From NCBI GenBank assembly GCA_016301965.1, contig JAEDOO010000031.1, forward strand, positions 1 to 15,839: 15,839 nt of DNA, given 5' to 3'. Below, in pieces: positions 5,308 through 13,772 of this stretch. The notes under the pieces are model-generated. The model saw nothing but the letters and a program-made list of their open reading frames with translations. It did no database searches and was not told the origin of the DNA. The first letter of the stretch is position 1. Every line of letters starts with the position of its first letter. Origin of the DNA: Lachnospiraceae bacterium (GTDB lineage: Bacteria; Bacillota; Clostridia; Lachnospirales; Lachnospiraceae). The position numbers and the translations under genes were made by a program.

Positions 5308-7353
5308 TTATTTCTCCCCTCCGGCCGACTTCTTTACAGAAGTACCAGCCTTCTTTGCCGCCGCAATCGGCGATTTACTGTTTTTGTAAAACTGTGCCGA
5401 ATAATCAAAATACTGGCGCAGGTTGTACTGATTGCGAAGCTTAAGTACGCCATCTGTACGGCTTTTGATAAAGTTATTGAGTTTCGTCATGTATTCTTCC
5501 TGTTTGATCGTTCCTTCTGCCACATACGTCAGGCCCTTTTCCCAGCTGGCAGTCAGCTCAGGGTTTAATAAGGAACGAATAGAGGAAGCTACCACATCAT
5601 GAATCATCTCCCCTAACAGCGTGGGGGTGATGATCTGGGTCTTTTTGTTTAGATCTATATATTTTATATTCACCAGTTTTTTCAGGATCTCCGCTCTGGT
5701 GGCGCTGGTGCCGATGCCGCTGCCTTTAATCTGCTCTCTAAGCTCCTCATCTTCGATCAGTTGGCCGGCATTTTCCATGGCAAGGATCATGGAACCGGAA
5801 TTGTATCGTTTCGGCGGAGATGTCTCTCCCTCCTTGATCTCATAACCTTTTACAGGCAGTTTACTGCCTTTCCTGAGTCCTTCAAACAATCCGGCATCCA
5901 GCTGCGGCTCATCCTGTTTATTCTGTGCTGTTTCTTTCACAGCGATCGCCAGATAGCCTTTATCCACCAGCACACGACTGCCGGCAAAAAAGCGTTCTTT
6001 CCCGATGGATGCCGTTACAGAAATCTTTTTATACACTGCCGGTCCGTAAAAAATGCTTAAGAAACGACGCACGATCACCTCATAGACTTTCCTGCTTCTT
6101 TCAGAAACACTTCTAAGAGCCGACAGCCCCTGACCTGTAGGAATAATGGCATAATGATCTGTAATCTGCTTATCGTTGGTATATCGTGTCTTTCCAATAC
6201 CTTTAAAGGAACCGGATGCCAAAATCTCTTCAGCAAATTGCCGGCATGGTTCAAACCGGGTCAGCCCCTGCAAGTTGCGATGGATCTCTTTTGCCACAGC
6301 TGAAGAAAGCACACGGGCATCGGTTCGGGGATACGTGACCAGTTTTTTCTCATACAGTTCCTGGACTGTCTTCAGCGTTTCATCAGGACTGATCTTAAAC
6401 ATGCGGGAACAGTCGTTTTGCAGCTCCGCCAGATTGTAGAGAAGGGGCGGATTTTTCTTTTCCTGTTTCTTTTCAAGAGAAATAATCTCGGCAATCTGCG
6501 GTTCTATTTTCTGCAGTATACAGATCAGATTCTCAGCTTCTTTTTTCTCTTTAAACCCGTTTTCCTTGTAGAGCGCCGGATGTCCTGCATAAACACTATC
6601 CGGTGTCACCCGCCATTCCGCGTCCAGTTTTTTGTCTCCCGGAAGTGCAAGACCTGCCATCACCCGGTAAAAAGGCGTTTTAACAAAGCTTCGGATCTCC
6701 CGCTCCCTTTTGACTACCATACCGAGAACACAGGTCATGACCCTTCCCACAGAGATCACCTGGGAGCGTGTCCCCAGATAGGAAGCCACCACATTACCGT
6801 AGCGAAGAGTCAAAAGCCGGGAAAAATTGATGCCCATCAGGTAGTCCTCTTTTGCCCTGAGGAAAGCCGCGTCTGAGAGATTATCGTAGGCAGATTCATC
6901 TTTTGCCTCCCGGATGCCTCGAAGGATCTCTTCTTCCGTCTGAGAATCAATCCAGACCCGCCGCCGTTCTTTTTTATCCTTAACCCCCGCCATCATTTCC
7001 ACAAGACGGTAGATATATTCTCCCTCGCGTCCGGAGTCGGTGCAGACATAGATTGTGGCCACGTCCTCACGATTTAGCAGACCGGAAACAATGCGAAACT
7101 GTTTTTCCACATCGGGAATCACCTCGTACTTAAACTCTTCCGGTAAAAATGGCAGCGTCTCGAGACTCCAGCGTTTGTATTTTTCATCGTATTTTTCGGG
7201 ATAGCTCATAGTCACCAGATGACCTACACACCAGGTCACCACAGACTCCTGACTTTCCAGATAGCCATCCCTGCGGCTGAAATTCTGCTTTAGCGCTTTG
7301 GCAAACTCCTGTGCCACACTCGGTTTTTCTGCGATAAAAAGTGATTTTGCCAT
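5308..7353 (-). CDS. topB: DNA topoisomerase III (type IA)
   Basis: A 681-residue type IA topoisomerase that relaxes and decatenates DNA through a transient 5'-phosphotyrosine link. The Toprim domain opens with SLFIAEKPSVAQ (residues 4-15, catalytic E9) and includes CTDSGREGE (104-112); Gly replaces the second Asp of the usual DxD, as is common in Firmicute TopB proteins. The active-site tyrosine is Y341 in LVTYPRTDARVLS. Length fits TopB (about 650-730), and there is no C-terminal cysteine zinc ribbon as in topoisomerase I; the tail is Lys-rich. The ATG at 7353 is chosen because the protein then begins MAKSLFIAEKPS with AAGG just upstream; a start at 7407 would translate through the preceding terminator. 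No conjugation genes are nearby, so this looks like the housekeeping copy. Confidence 0.93.
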   Translation of the reverse strand: MAKSLFIAEKPSVAQEFAKALKQNFSRRDGYLESQESVVTWCVGHLVTMSYPEKYDEKYKRWSLETLPFLPEEFKYEVIPDVEKQFRIVSGLLNREDVATIYVCTDSGREGEYIYRLVEMMAGVKDKKERRRVWIDSQTEEEILRGIREAKDESAYDNLSDAAFLRAKEDYLMGINFSRLLTLRYGNVVASYLGTRSQVISVGRVMTCVLGMVVKREREIRSFVKTPFYRVMAGLALPGDKKLDAEWRVTPDSVYAGHPALYKENGFKEKKEAENLICILQKIEPQIAEIISLEKKQEKKNPPLLYNLAELQNDCSRMFKISPDETLKTVQELYEKKLVTYPRTDARVLSSAVAKEIHRNLQGLTRFEPCRQFAEEILASGSFKGIGKTRYTNDKQITDHYAIIPTGQGLSALRSVSERSRKVYEVIVRRFLSIFYGPAVYKKISVTASIGKERFFAGSRVLVDKGYLAIAVKETAQNKQDEPQLDAGLFEGLRKGSKLPVKGYEIKEGETSPPKRYNSGSMILAMENAGQLIEDEELREQIKGSGIGTSATRAEILKKLVNIKYIDLNKKTQIITPTLLGEMIHDVVASSIRSLLNPELTASWEKGLTYVAEGTIKQEEYMTKLNNFIKSRTDGVLKLRNQYNLRQYFDYSAQFYKNSKSPIAAAKKAGTSVKKSAGGEK

Positions 7354-7388
7354 GTATCCTTCTCTTTCTGCTGATGATTCTTTCGTTG

Positions 7389-7419
7389 AAAAAAGACCTG
7401 CCGGCATTCACACGGCAGG
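7389..7419 (-). terminator. Intrinsic terminator between asd and topB
   Basis: On the minus strand, CCTGCCG (7413-7419) pairs with CGGCAGG (7397-7403) around a 9-nt loop, then a run of six T (7389-7394). It follows the asd stop at 7433 and lies only about 36 bp before the topB start, so topB depends on read-through or on a promoter overlapping this hairpin. Confidence 0.8.
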
Positions 7420-7432
7420 CCCTTTTACGTAT

Positions 7433-8518
7433 TTATTTTGCCTGAATATATCCTTTGGCTTTCAGTGTCTCTGCGCACAGTACAGCACCGCCGGCAGCAC
7501 CGCGAACCGTATTGTGGGACAGACCGATAAATTTCCAGTCATAAACTTTATCCTCACGCAGACGGCCTACGGAAACGCCCATACCGTTCTCGTAATTCAC
7601 ATCCATACTTACCTGAGGACGGTTATCCTCTTCCAGGTACTGGATGAACTGCTTCGGTGCGCTGGGAAGCTCAAGCTCCTGCGGAAGTCCTTTGAAATTA
7701 ACCAGCTTTTCGATCAGCTGCTCTTTTGTCGGTTTCTTTCTGAATTTAACAAAAACAGCCGCTGTATGGCCATTTAATACCGGTACACGGATGCACTGGC
7801 AGGTGATCACCGGAGATGTGGCCGGAACGATCACGCCGTCTTTGATCTCACCCCAGATACGAAGAGGTTCCATTTCGGATTTTTCTTCCTCTCCGCCGAT
7901 ATATGGGATAATATTTCCTACCATTTCCGGCCAGTCCTTGAAGGTCTTTCCGGCGCCGGAAATAGCCTGGTATGTGGTAGCTACTACTTCGTAGGGCTCA
8001 AACTCTTTCCATGCTGTCAGTACCGGAGCGTAGCTCTGGATAGAGCAGTTCGGTTTAACAGCTACGAAACCTCTGGTAGTTCCCAAACGTTTCTTCTGGA
8101 ACTCGATCACATCAAAGTGCTGCGGGTTGATTTCCGGCACTACCATCGGTACATCCGGTGTCCAGCGGTGTGCGCTGTTGTTGGAGACAACCGGAGTCTC
8201 TGTTTTAGCGTAAGCTTCCTCGATGGCTTTGATCTCCTCCTTGGACATATCCACTGCGGAAAAGACGAAGTCTACCTCAGCAGCTACATTCTCTACTTCA
8301 TTTACGTTTTTTACAATAATCTTCTTTACAGCCTCCGGCATGGGAGTATCCATTTTCCATCTGCCGCCAATAGCTTCTTCATATGTCTTACCAGCACTTC
8401 TCGGGCTGGCAGCCAGTGTTGTTACTTCAAACCAGGGATGATTTTCCAGAAGAGAGATAAATCTCTGTCCAACCATACCCGTAGCACCCAGTATACCTAC
8501 ACGTAATTTCTCGCTCAT
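7433..8518 (-). CDS. asd: Aspartate-semialdehyde dehydrogenase, archaeal/fungal-type branch
   Basis: Reduces aspartyl phosphate to aspartate semialdehyde with NADPH, the branch point toward lysine/diaminopimelate, threonine and methionine. The 361-residue protein has the nucleotide-binding GILGATGMVGQRF (residues 8-20), the active-site cysteine C158 in VKPNCSIQSY, and H251 in RVPVLNGHT. The segment NSAHRWTPDVPMVVPEINPQH (114-134) and the length match the archaeal/eukaryotic subgroup rather than the enterobacterial enzyme. The ATG at 8518 has GGAG nine bases upstream; a GTG at 8536 would overlap that ribosome site. The start is four bases after the argH stop, and its ribosome site lies in the end of argH, implying translational coupling. 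It is followed by a terminator. Confidence 0.93.
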   Translation of the reverse strand: MSEKLRVGILGATGMVGQRFISLLENHPWFEVTTLAASPRSAGKTYEEAIGGRWKMDTPMPEAVKKIIVKNVNEVENVAAEVDFVFSAVDMSKEEIKAIEEAYAKTETPVVSNNSAHRWTPDVPMVVPEINPQHFDVIEFQKKRLGTTRGFVAVKPNCSIQSYAPVLTAWKEFEPYEVVATTYQAISGAGKTFKDWPEMVGNIIPYIGGEEEKSEMEPLRIWGEIKDGVIVPATSPVITCQCIRVPVLNGHTAAVFVKFRKKPTKEQLIEKLVNFKGLPQELELPSAPKQFIQYLEEDNRPQVSMDVNYENGMGVSVGRLREDKVYDWKFIGLSHNTVRGAAGGAVLCAETLKAKGYIQAK

Positions 8519-8522
8519 TTCC

Positions 8523-9905
8523 TTATTCTCCTTCACTTAAGTACTTTTTATTATCTTCCACTACCATCTTCATGACTGCGGGACCTGGAGCACCAAGGGT
8601 CATTCTCTTCTCCACACAGGTCTTAAGACTGATAGCGTCGTATATATCTTCTTTAAACACAGGGCTGAACTGCTGAAATTCCTCCAGTGACATATCATCC
8701 AGCGCTATATTTTTATCGATACAATACAGCACGATCTGTCCGATAATGCCGTGAGCATCTCTGAACGGTACACCGTTTTTCACCAGATAATCCGCAGCGT
8801 CGGTAGCGTTGGTAAATCCCTGCTTTGCGCTGTCTTCCATGCGGTCTTTTCTGAACTGCATGGTATCGATCATGCCGGTAAACAGTGCAATGCAGCCTTT
8901 TGCCGTATCAATGGCATCAAAGGTCAGCTCTTTATCTTCCTGCATATCCTTATTATAGGCCAGCGGGATACCCTTCATAGTAGTCAAAATTGACATCAAA
9001 GCACCATACACACGACCGGTCTTTCCGCGGACAAGTTCGGCGATGTCCGGATTCTTTTTCTGGGGCATAATACTGCTGCCGGTACTGTAGGCATCGTCGA
9101 TCTCTACAAAGCGATACTCATTAGAGTTCCAGATGATGATTTCCTCGCAGAAGCGGCTCAAATGCATCATCACTGTGGAAAGCGCCGCCAAAAGCTCAAT
9201 GACATAATCACGGTCAGACACACCATCCATGCTGTTAGCGGTAGCACCGTAAAATCCCATGATATTTGCCGCATACTCACGATCCAGAGGATATGTCGTA
9301 CCCGCTAAAGCGCCGCTTCCCAGGGGACAATAGTTCATACGCTCAAAAATATCATGCATACGGCTTCTGTCTCTTTTGAACATTTCAAAATATGCGCCGA
9401 AATGATGAGCCAGCGTAACCGGCTGTGCTTTCTGCAGATGGGTAAAGCCCGGCATGTATGTTTCCAGGTTTTCCTCCATGATCCGGTTGATCACTATAAG
9501 CAGCTTTTTCAGTTCTTCGTCGATCTCGTGGATCTCGTCCCGCACATACAGACGCATATCCAGAGCCACCTGATCGTTTCTGCTGCGCCCGGTATGCAGC
9601 TTTTTACCCACATCACCGATACGCTCGATCAGATTGGCCTCCACAAAACTGTGGATATCCTCATACTTTTCGGTAATCTTCAGGGTGCCATTTTCCACAT
9701 CACGAACAATACTGTCAAGACCACCGATGATCTCCAGCTTTTCTTCCATGGTCAAAATACCCTGCTTTGCCAGCATAGTCACATGAGCTTTGCTGCCGCG
9801 AATATCCTGGGCAAAAAATTTCTGGTCAAATCCTATGGACGCATTAAAATTGTAGACCAGCTGATCGGTCTCTTTGGTAAAGCGTCCGCCCCATAACTGT
9901 GCCAA
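8523..9905 (-). CDS. argH: Argininosuccinate lyase
   Basis: Cleaves argininosuccinate to arginine and fumarate, the last step of arginine synthesis. With a TTG start at 9905 the protein is 460 residues, MAQLWGGRFTKETD onward, the usual ArgH length and N-terminus. The fumarase/aspartase-superfamily signature GSSIMPQKKNPD is at 276-287, with the catalytic serine in this loop; HTGRSRNDQ is at 104-112 and THLQKAQP, with the histidine base H156, at 155-162. An ATG at 9950 would add 15 residues but has no ribosome site and lies upstream of the predicted transcription start, whereas AGAGG is nine bases before the TTG. It is immediately upstream of asd and 75 bp after queH. No argG or other arginine gene is in the window. 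Confidence 0.94.
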   Translation of the reverse strand: MAQLWGGRFTKETDQLVYNFNASIGFDQKFFAQDIRGSKAHVTMLAKQGILTMEEKLEIIGGLDSIVRDVENGTLKITEKYEDIHSFVEANLIERIGDVGKKLHTGRSRNDQVALDMRLYVRDEIHEIDEELKKLLIVINRIMEENLETYMPGFTHLQKAQPVTLAHHFGAYFEMFKRDRSRMHDIFERMNYCPLGSGALAGTTYPLDREYAANIMGFYGATANSMDGVSDRDYVIELLAALSTVMMHLSRFCEEIIIWNSNEYRFVEIDDAYSTGSSIMPQKKNPDIAELVRGKTGRVYGALMSILTTMKGIPLAYNKDMQEDKELTFDAIDTAKGCIALFTGMIDTMQFRKDRMEDSAKQGFTNATDAADYLVKNGVPFRDAHGIIGQIVLYCIDKNIALDDMSLEEFQQFSPVFKEDIYDAISLKTCVEKRMTLGAPGPAVMKMVVEDNKKYLSEGE

Positions 9906-9940
9906 TTCTCTATTCCTCTTTTCAGTAAAAAGTCCTATAC

Positions 9941-9969
9941 ATACTACCATTCTATTGTGCAGATTGCAA
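9941..9969 (-). promoter_or_regulatory. Possible internal promoter for argH-asd
   Basis: In the queH-argH gap on the minus strand: -35 TTGCAA (9964-9969), 17-nt spacer, -10-like TAGTAT (9941-9946). The -10 box is weak. If used, transcription would start near 9934, which favours the TTG start at 9905. Confidence 0.35.
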
Positions 9970-9980
9970 GCGTATTTCGC

Positions 9981-10679
9981 TTATTCCTCTGCGGTTTTTG
10001 CGGTATCATCTGCAGGTAATCCGTCCTGTCCTGAACCATTACCTGTCTTTTTTTGCTTTTGGAGTTCTCTTTCCTGCTTAGAATATATACAGCCGCAATA
10101 ATCCTGACGGTACAGCCCATACTGAGTTGACAGCTCTATAGATCGTTTATAGCCATTTTTCTTCTTGAAATCAGAATGCAGGTAATCCACCTGGTAAATT
10201 CCCGCCAGTTCTTCCCCGATCGTATTCAGTTTTTCCGCGTTTTTTAGCGGACTGATGGAAAGTGTAGTCGTAAAATAATCGAATCCATGATCACGGGCTA
10301 TTCTGGCGGTTTCCTCAAGCCGCAGCCGGTAACAGGCAAAACAGCGCGCACCGCCTTCCGGGATCATCTCCAGTCCCCGGGCCATTTCATAAAACTTCTC
10401 AGGTTCATACAAGCCGTCAATGATCTTTATCGGATATACTGCGGGCAGTTCGCTTACCAGCCGATGGAGCTCTTCTACTCTTTTTTCATATTCTGCCGCC
10501 GGAGAAATATTTGGATTGTAAAAGAAGATTGTGATTTTAAAATAAGAGGAAAGGTATTCCAGCACATAACTGCTGCAGGGCGCACAGCAGGCATGGAGCA
10601 ACAGCGTGGGTACTTTGCCTTCCTTTTGTAAATATGCCAGCGTCTGTTCCAGCTCTCGCTGATAATTTCGTTTCTGCAT
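9981..10679 (-). CDS. queH: Epoxyqueuosine reductase QueH
   Basis: Reduces epoxyqueuosine to queuosine in the tRNA wobble position, the final step of queuosine synthesis. QueH (former DUF208) is the non-cobalamin alternative to QueG. The 232-residue protein shows all family cysteines: HACCAPCS (C31, C32, C35), RCFACYRLRL (C113, C116) and RQDYCGCIYS (C195, C197), which ligate iron-sulfur and iron centres. SIELSTQYGLYRQDYCGC is a typical family end block. After residue 205 the tail is low-complexity, charged and likely disordered. ATG at 10679 has AGGAG eight bases upstream. It is first in the minus-strand run queH-argH-asd and divergent from the ABC operon at 10777. No other queuosine genes are present here. 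Confidence 0.93.
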   Translation of the reverse strand: MQKRNYQRELEQTLAYLQKEGKVPTLLLHACCAPCSSYVLEYLSSYFKITIFFYNPNISPAAEYEKRVEELHRLVSELPAVYPIKIIDGLYEPEKFYEMARGLEMIPEGGARCFACYRLRLEETARIARDHGFDYFTTTLSISPLKNAEKLNTIGEELAGIYQVDYLHSDFKKKNGYKRSIELSTQYGLYRQDYCGCIYSKQERELQKQKKTGNGSGQDGLPADDTAKTAEE

Positions 10680-10692
10680 GTTTTTTGCTCCT

Positions 10693-10721
10693 ATGACAAT
10701 TCTATGGTTTCCTCATATAGT
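10693..10721 (+). promoter_or_regulatory. Promoter of the ABC transporter operon
   Basis: -35 ATGACA (10693-10698), 17-nt spacer, -10 TATAGT (10716-10721), each five of six to consensus. The leader of about 50 nt contains a small hairpin, CAGGAA (10730-10735) with TTCCTG (10745-10750). No known riboswitch was recognised. Confidence 0.6.
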
Positions 10722-10776
10722 AAATAAAACAGGAATTTCCTCTTTTCCTGCGAAAAATGTAACATGAGGTAACACT

Positions 10777-11547
10777 ATGCAGCCTTTATTATCCTTTTCG
10801 GATGTCTGCTATTCCTATCATACACTTAAGGGTGAGATTCCTGCAATCAGAAATATCACCTTTTCCCTGCAAGAAAAAGAATTTCTGGCACTGGTTGGCC
10901 CCAGCGGCTGTGGGAAATCCACGTTATTGAATCTGACCGCCGGACTCTTGCAGCCAGACAGCGGCCAGATTCTGTACCAGGGAAAGCCTTTAACCTTATG
11001 CAGTTTTTCTACGGGCTACATGCTGCAAAAGGATCATCTTCTAGGATGGCAAACGGTTCTTGACAATATTCTGCTCGGTCCGAAAATCAGAGGTGTTCCC
11101 ATGGATGCCGCAAAAAAAGAAGCACTGCATATGCTGGAGAAATATCAGCTTAGGAGATATGCCGGTGTTTACCCCGACCAGCTGTCCGGAGGCATGCGAC
11201 AGCGTGTGGCTCTGATCCGCACAATGATCAATGCTCCCAGTCTTTTACTTCTTGACGAACCTTTTTCCGCTCTGGATTATCAGACACGCCTGGATGTAGG
11301 CAATGATATCTGTCAGATCATCCGTCAGGAAAATAAGACTGCCATTCTTGTCACACACGATCTTGCCGAAGCTATCACTCTGGCAGATCATGTTCTGGTT
11401 CTGTCCAAAGCGCCATCCCATATCGCCTTTGACTGCCTGCTGAACTTTGCTGCACCTGATCTGACACCGCTGGATAAACGATCACAGCCTGAATTCCAGA
11501 CGTATTTCAATATTTTATGGAGGCATCTTCATGAAACAGATGGTTGA
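10777..11547 (+). CDS. ABC transporter ATP-binding protein, SsuB/TauB/ThiZ-like
   Basis: A 256-residue ATPase of the nitrate/sulfonate/taurine/pyrimidine-precursor importer group. Motifs: Walker A GPSGCGKST (41-49), Q-loop Q84 in YMLQKD, signature LSGGMRQR (136-143), Walker B LLLLDEP (156-162) with catalytic E161, and switch H194 in VTHDLAEAI. About 45 residues follow the switch, as usual. The start has GAGG six to seven bases upstream. Its 3' end overlaps the permease gene by 17 bp, so the two are translationally coupled. The substrate cannot be fixed from the ATPase; sulfonates, taurine or a thiamine precursor are all possible. No substrate-binding protein gene is adjacent. Confidence 0.9.
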   Translation: MQPLLSFSDVCYSYHTLKGEIPAIRNITFSLQEKEFLALVGPSGCGKSTLLNLTAGLLQPDSGQILYQGKPLTLCSFSTGYMLQKDHLLGWQTVLDNILLGPKIRGVPMDAAKKEALHMLEKYQLRRYAGVYPDQLSGGMRQRVALIRTMINAPSLLLLDEPFSALDYQTRLDVGNDICQIIRQENKTAILVTHDLAEAITLADHVLVLSKAPSHIAFDCLLNFAAPDLTPLDKRSQPEFQTYFNILWRHLHETDG

Positions 11548-12346
11548 TTTTACAGAAACCTCCCCAAGGCAACAACAATTTCTTCAAAAGTATATCCGAC
11601 ATCGCCGCCATGTGTCTCTGGTGAAATTCCTGATCCTGTTACTTTTTCTGCTGCAGTGGGAAGTGACCACAAGGCTTCATCTGGTCAACAGCTTCATTTT
11701 CAGCAGTCCTTCCCGGATTCTTTCCACCTGCCTGTCCATGATCAAAAGCGGTGATCTGATCCGCCATATCGGCATTACCCTGGGAGAGACACTATTCTCT
11801 TTTCTTCTTGTGACCGTGTTCAGTATAACCGTGGCACTGCTGCTCTGGTATTTCTCTTTTGTGGCTGATGTGGCAGAACCTTATCTGGTGGTATTAAACA
11901 GTCTTCCGAAATCCGCTCTGGCTCCCTTATTCATCGTCTGGTTCGGTACCGGTTTTAACACTATTGTGATTGCCGGCATGTCCGTAGCCATATTTGGCTC
12001 CATCATCCAGCTGTATCAGGCATTCTGCCAGACTGACCCGGACCTGTATAAACTGATCTATACACTGGGCGGAAAACGCCGCCATATCTTACGCTATATC
12101 CTTCTTCCCGGATCGCGTTCGGTCATTCTTTCAGGCATGAAAGTAAATATCGGTCTCTGCCTTGTGGGTGTAGTCATCGGCGAATTTCTGGCTGCCCGAC
12201 AGGGTCTGGGCTATCTGATCATTTACGGAAGTCAGGTATTCAAGCTGGATTGGGTACTCATGTCCATCCTGATTCTTTGTCTGATTGCAATGGGGCTTTA
12301 CCAGATTGTAGAACTGGCAGAAAAAAAATACTCCCGGAATCGATAA
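11531..12346 (+). CDS. ABC transporter permease, SsuC/TauC/ThiX-like
   Basis: A 271-residue inner-membrane permease of the binding-protein-dependent type. About six hydrophobic segments are visible, starting at residue 32 (FLILLLFLLQW). The block LPKSALAPLFIVWFGTG (125-141) is characteristic of the SsuC/TauC group, and the EAA-like coupling loop is LIYTLGGKRRHILRYILLPGS (175-195) with conserved Gly and Leu-Pro. The ATG at 11531 has TGGAGG seven bases upstream, inside the ATPase gene. A periplasmic-type binding lipoprotein normally completes this importer and is not found between here and the convergent gene at 12445; it must be elsewhere or missing. A bidirectional terminator follows. Confidence 0.9.
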   Translation: MKQMVDFTETSPRQQQFLQKYIRHRRHVSLVKFLILLLFLLQWEVTTRLHLVNSFIFSSPSRILSTCLSMIKSGDLIRHIGITLGETLFSFLLVTVFSITVALLLWYFSFVADVAEPYLVVLNSLPKSALAPLFIVWFGTGFNTIVIAGMSVAIFGSIIQLYQAFCQTDPDLYKLIYTLGGKRRHILRYILLPGSRSVILSGMKVNIGLCLVGVVIGEFLAARQGLGYLIIYGSQVFKLDWVLMSILILCLIAMGLYQIVELAEKKYSRNR

Positions 12347-12383
12347 ACACACTTCTATGCATTCATATTTAAAAATCTTTACT

Positions 12384-12446
12384 AAAAATGAAGGACTGAT
12401 CCAATGTTATCTTCTTTTCCTGACATTTGGATCAGTCCCCATTTTT
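12384..12446. terminator. Bidirectional terminator between convergent genes
   Basis: A 12-bp stem (12393-12404 with 12427-12438), extended past a one-base bulge by three pairs, encloses a loop of about 16 nt. A T run follows on the plus side (12442-12446) and an A run precedes (12384-12388), giving a T run on the minus strand. It serves the ABC permease and the lysozyme-like gene, whose stop codon lies in the plus-side T run. Confidence 0.85.
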
Positions 12447-13665
12447 ATGCCTTTGTCACTGCATTTTTGATTGGACTCCAGGCAGAGTACACTTTTACGG
12501 TTTTTCCATTATATTGCAGACTTTTGTATGTACGAACGCGTACATAGTACCTCTTCTTTGCGGTCAGCTTCTTGATTGTCTGCGCAGTTGTTTTGTTTTT
12601 CAAGGTAATTGTCGGTGCATTGGCGCCTTTAAAAGAAGTCTTTGTCGTATACTGGATCTGGTAACCGGTAGTCTGGGTCGTATTCTTGTTCCATTTCAAA
12701 TACAGACTCTTTTTCTTTCCCGTAACAGATTTTAACGATGTTGTCTTTGGCACGATCTGATAGGTCATCGTCTTCTTGCCGCTGTAGTTGCCTTTTAACG
12801 TAACCGTTACCTTGTATATGCCTACATTTTTACATGTTTTCGGGTAGGAAACCGTATAATTCGAAGAGGACAGAGTCTTTCCCGCACTGTCTTTGACCTT
12901 AACGGTTGGCTTTCTCGTCTTTCCATTATAGACAAACGATGCGTCTGAAAGAGTAATCGAAGAAACCTTTTTGATCACCTGAGTACTCTGCACACGATTA
13001 CAAAGAGAGCAAACCTTTTTGACAGTTCCATCAGAAGACAATGTGGCCTTCGTGACAACAGTAGTATATGAATGCTCATGTGTTGCCGAATCCAGGGGAA
13101 CGATCAGACGTACACCCTGGTATACCGGCCAGAAAGTATCTCTGGAGAGCTCACCTCTGGATTCACTGGCACTCTGATAATTCTTTGGCCTTTCGTAATT
13201 ATAACAAAAATCATAAGCTGCCTGATAAGCACCTTCTGCTGTATCCGGTGCGGATAAAAGCATATTCAGAAGCTTACCGAATCTGCTCTTCAAATCATAT
13301 CTTAAAAAATACAGCTGTGCTGCCAGTGTGCGATAATCGTATCCATTATCTTCACAGTATGTAACCAAGCGCTCGTAATTGCCATTATACCACTGGCATA
13401 TCCCATAACTTAATCCATTGGCGCCCTCTGCCTTTTCGTTGAATCTGCATTCTCTGTATACATTAGCCAGAATTCCGCAGGCTGCCGCACTGTTTAATCC
13501 CATCTCTTCTGTAAGAAAACTGTAGATCAGCGGTTCATTTCCATTGTCTGTCACCGTTTTTACTGCAGTTGCTGCTTGTGTCTCTGTTGCGCTTAGTGGC
13601 AAATATGCACTAATAACCAGACAAATACATAAAAGCAAAGCAAGTGTTCTCTTTCCCCATCGCAT
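12445..13665 (-). CDS. Secreted phage-tail-lysozyme-like protein with Ig-like and fibronectin III-like modules
   Basis: A 406-residue exported protein. Residues 1-33 are a signal peptide (basic start, hydrophobic LALLLCICLVISAYLPL, then ATETQAA). Residues about 45-185 resemble phage tail-tip lysozyme domains: SFLTEEMGLNSAAACGILANVYRECRFN, with E72 as candidate catalytic glutamate, then GLSYGICQW and a region rich in Tyr and Asp. A short HEHSY...CSLC module follows at about 196-222, common in clostridial secreted proteins, then an Ig-like repeat (about 234-307) and an FnIII-like domain (about 308-404) with YQIQYTT and RYYVRVRTY. It probably cuts or binds peptidoglycan. No sortase motif or membrane anchor is seen. 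ATG at 13665 has GAGG eight bases upstream; a GTG three codons earlier is less likely. Domain naming is from pattern memory. Confidence 0.8.
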   Translation of the reverse strand: MRWGKRTLALLLCICLVISAYLPLSATETQAATAVKTVTDNGNEPLIYSFLTEEMGLNSAAACGILANVYRECRFNEKAEGANGLSYGICQWYNGNYERLVTYCEDNGYDYRTLAAQLYFLRYDLKSRFGKLLNMLLSAPDTAEGAYQAAYDFCYNYERPKNYQSASESRGELSRDTFWPVYQGVRLIVPLDSATHEHSYTTVVTKATLSSDGTVKKVCSLCNRVQSTQVIKKVSSITLSDASFVYNGKTRKPTVKVKDSAGKTLSSSNYTVSYPKTCKNVGIYKVTVTLKGNYSGKKTMTYQIVPKTTSLKSVTGKKKSLYLKWNKNTTQTTGYQIQYTTKTSFKGANAPTITLKNKTTAQTIKKLTAKKRYYVRVRTYKSLQYNGKTVKVYSAWSPIKNAVTKA

Positions 13666-13713
13666 ACCTTTCACCTCATTATTTTTTCAGATTTTTACCT
13701 TATATAATTAAAA

Positions 13714-13742
13714 ATTATAATATACTTCGGAAATATATGCAA
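13714..13742 (-). promoter_or_regulatory. Promoter of the lysozyme-like gene
   Basis: On the minus strand: -35 TTGCAT (13737-13742), 17-nt spacer, perfect -10 TATAAT (13714-13719). The leader is about 42 nt and AT-rich. Confidence 0.6.
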
Positions 13743-13772
13743 TAGTATTTTAACAATTATGTAATAAATAAA

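Noticed and set aside
5308..7353. topB as a marker of an integrative conjugative element
   Set aside because: No relaxase, type IV secretion, integrase or att repeats are nearby, and flanking genes are housekeeping.
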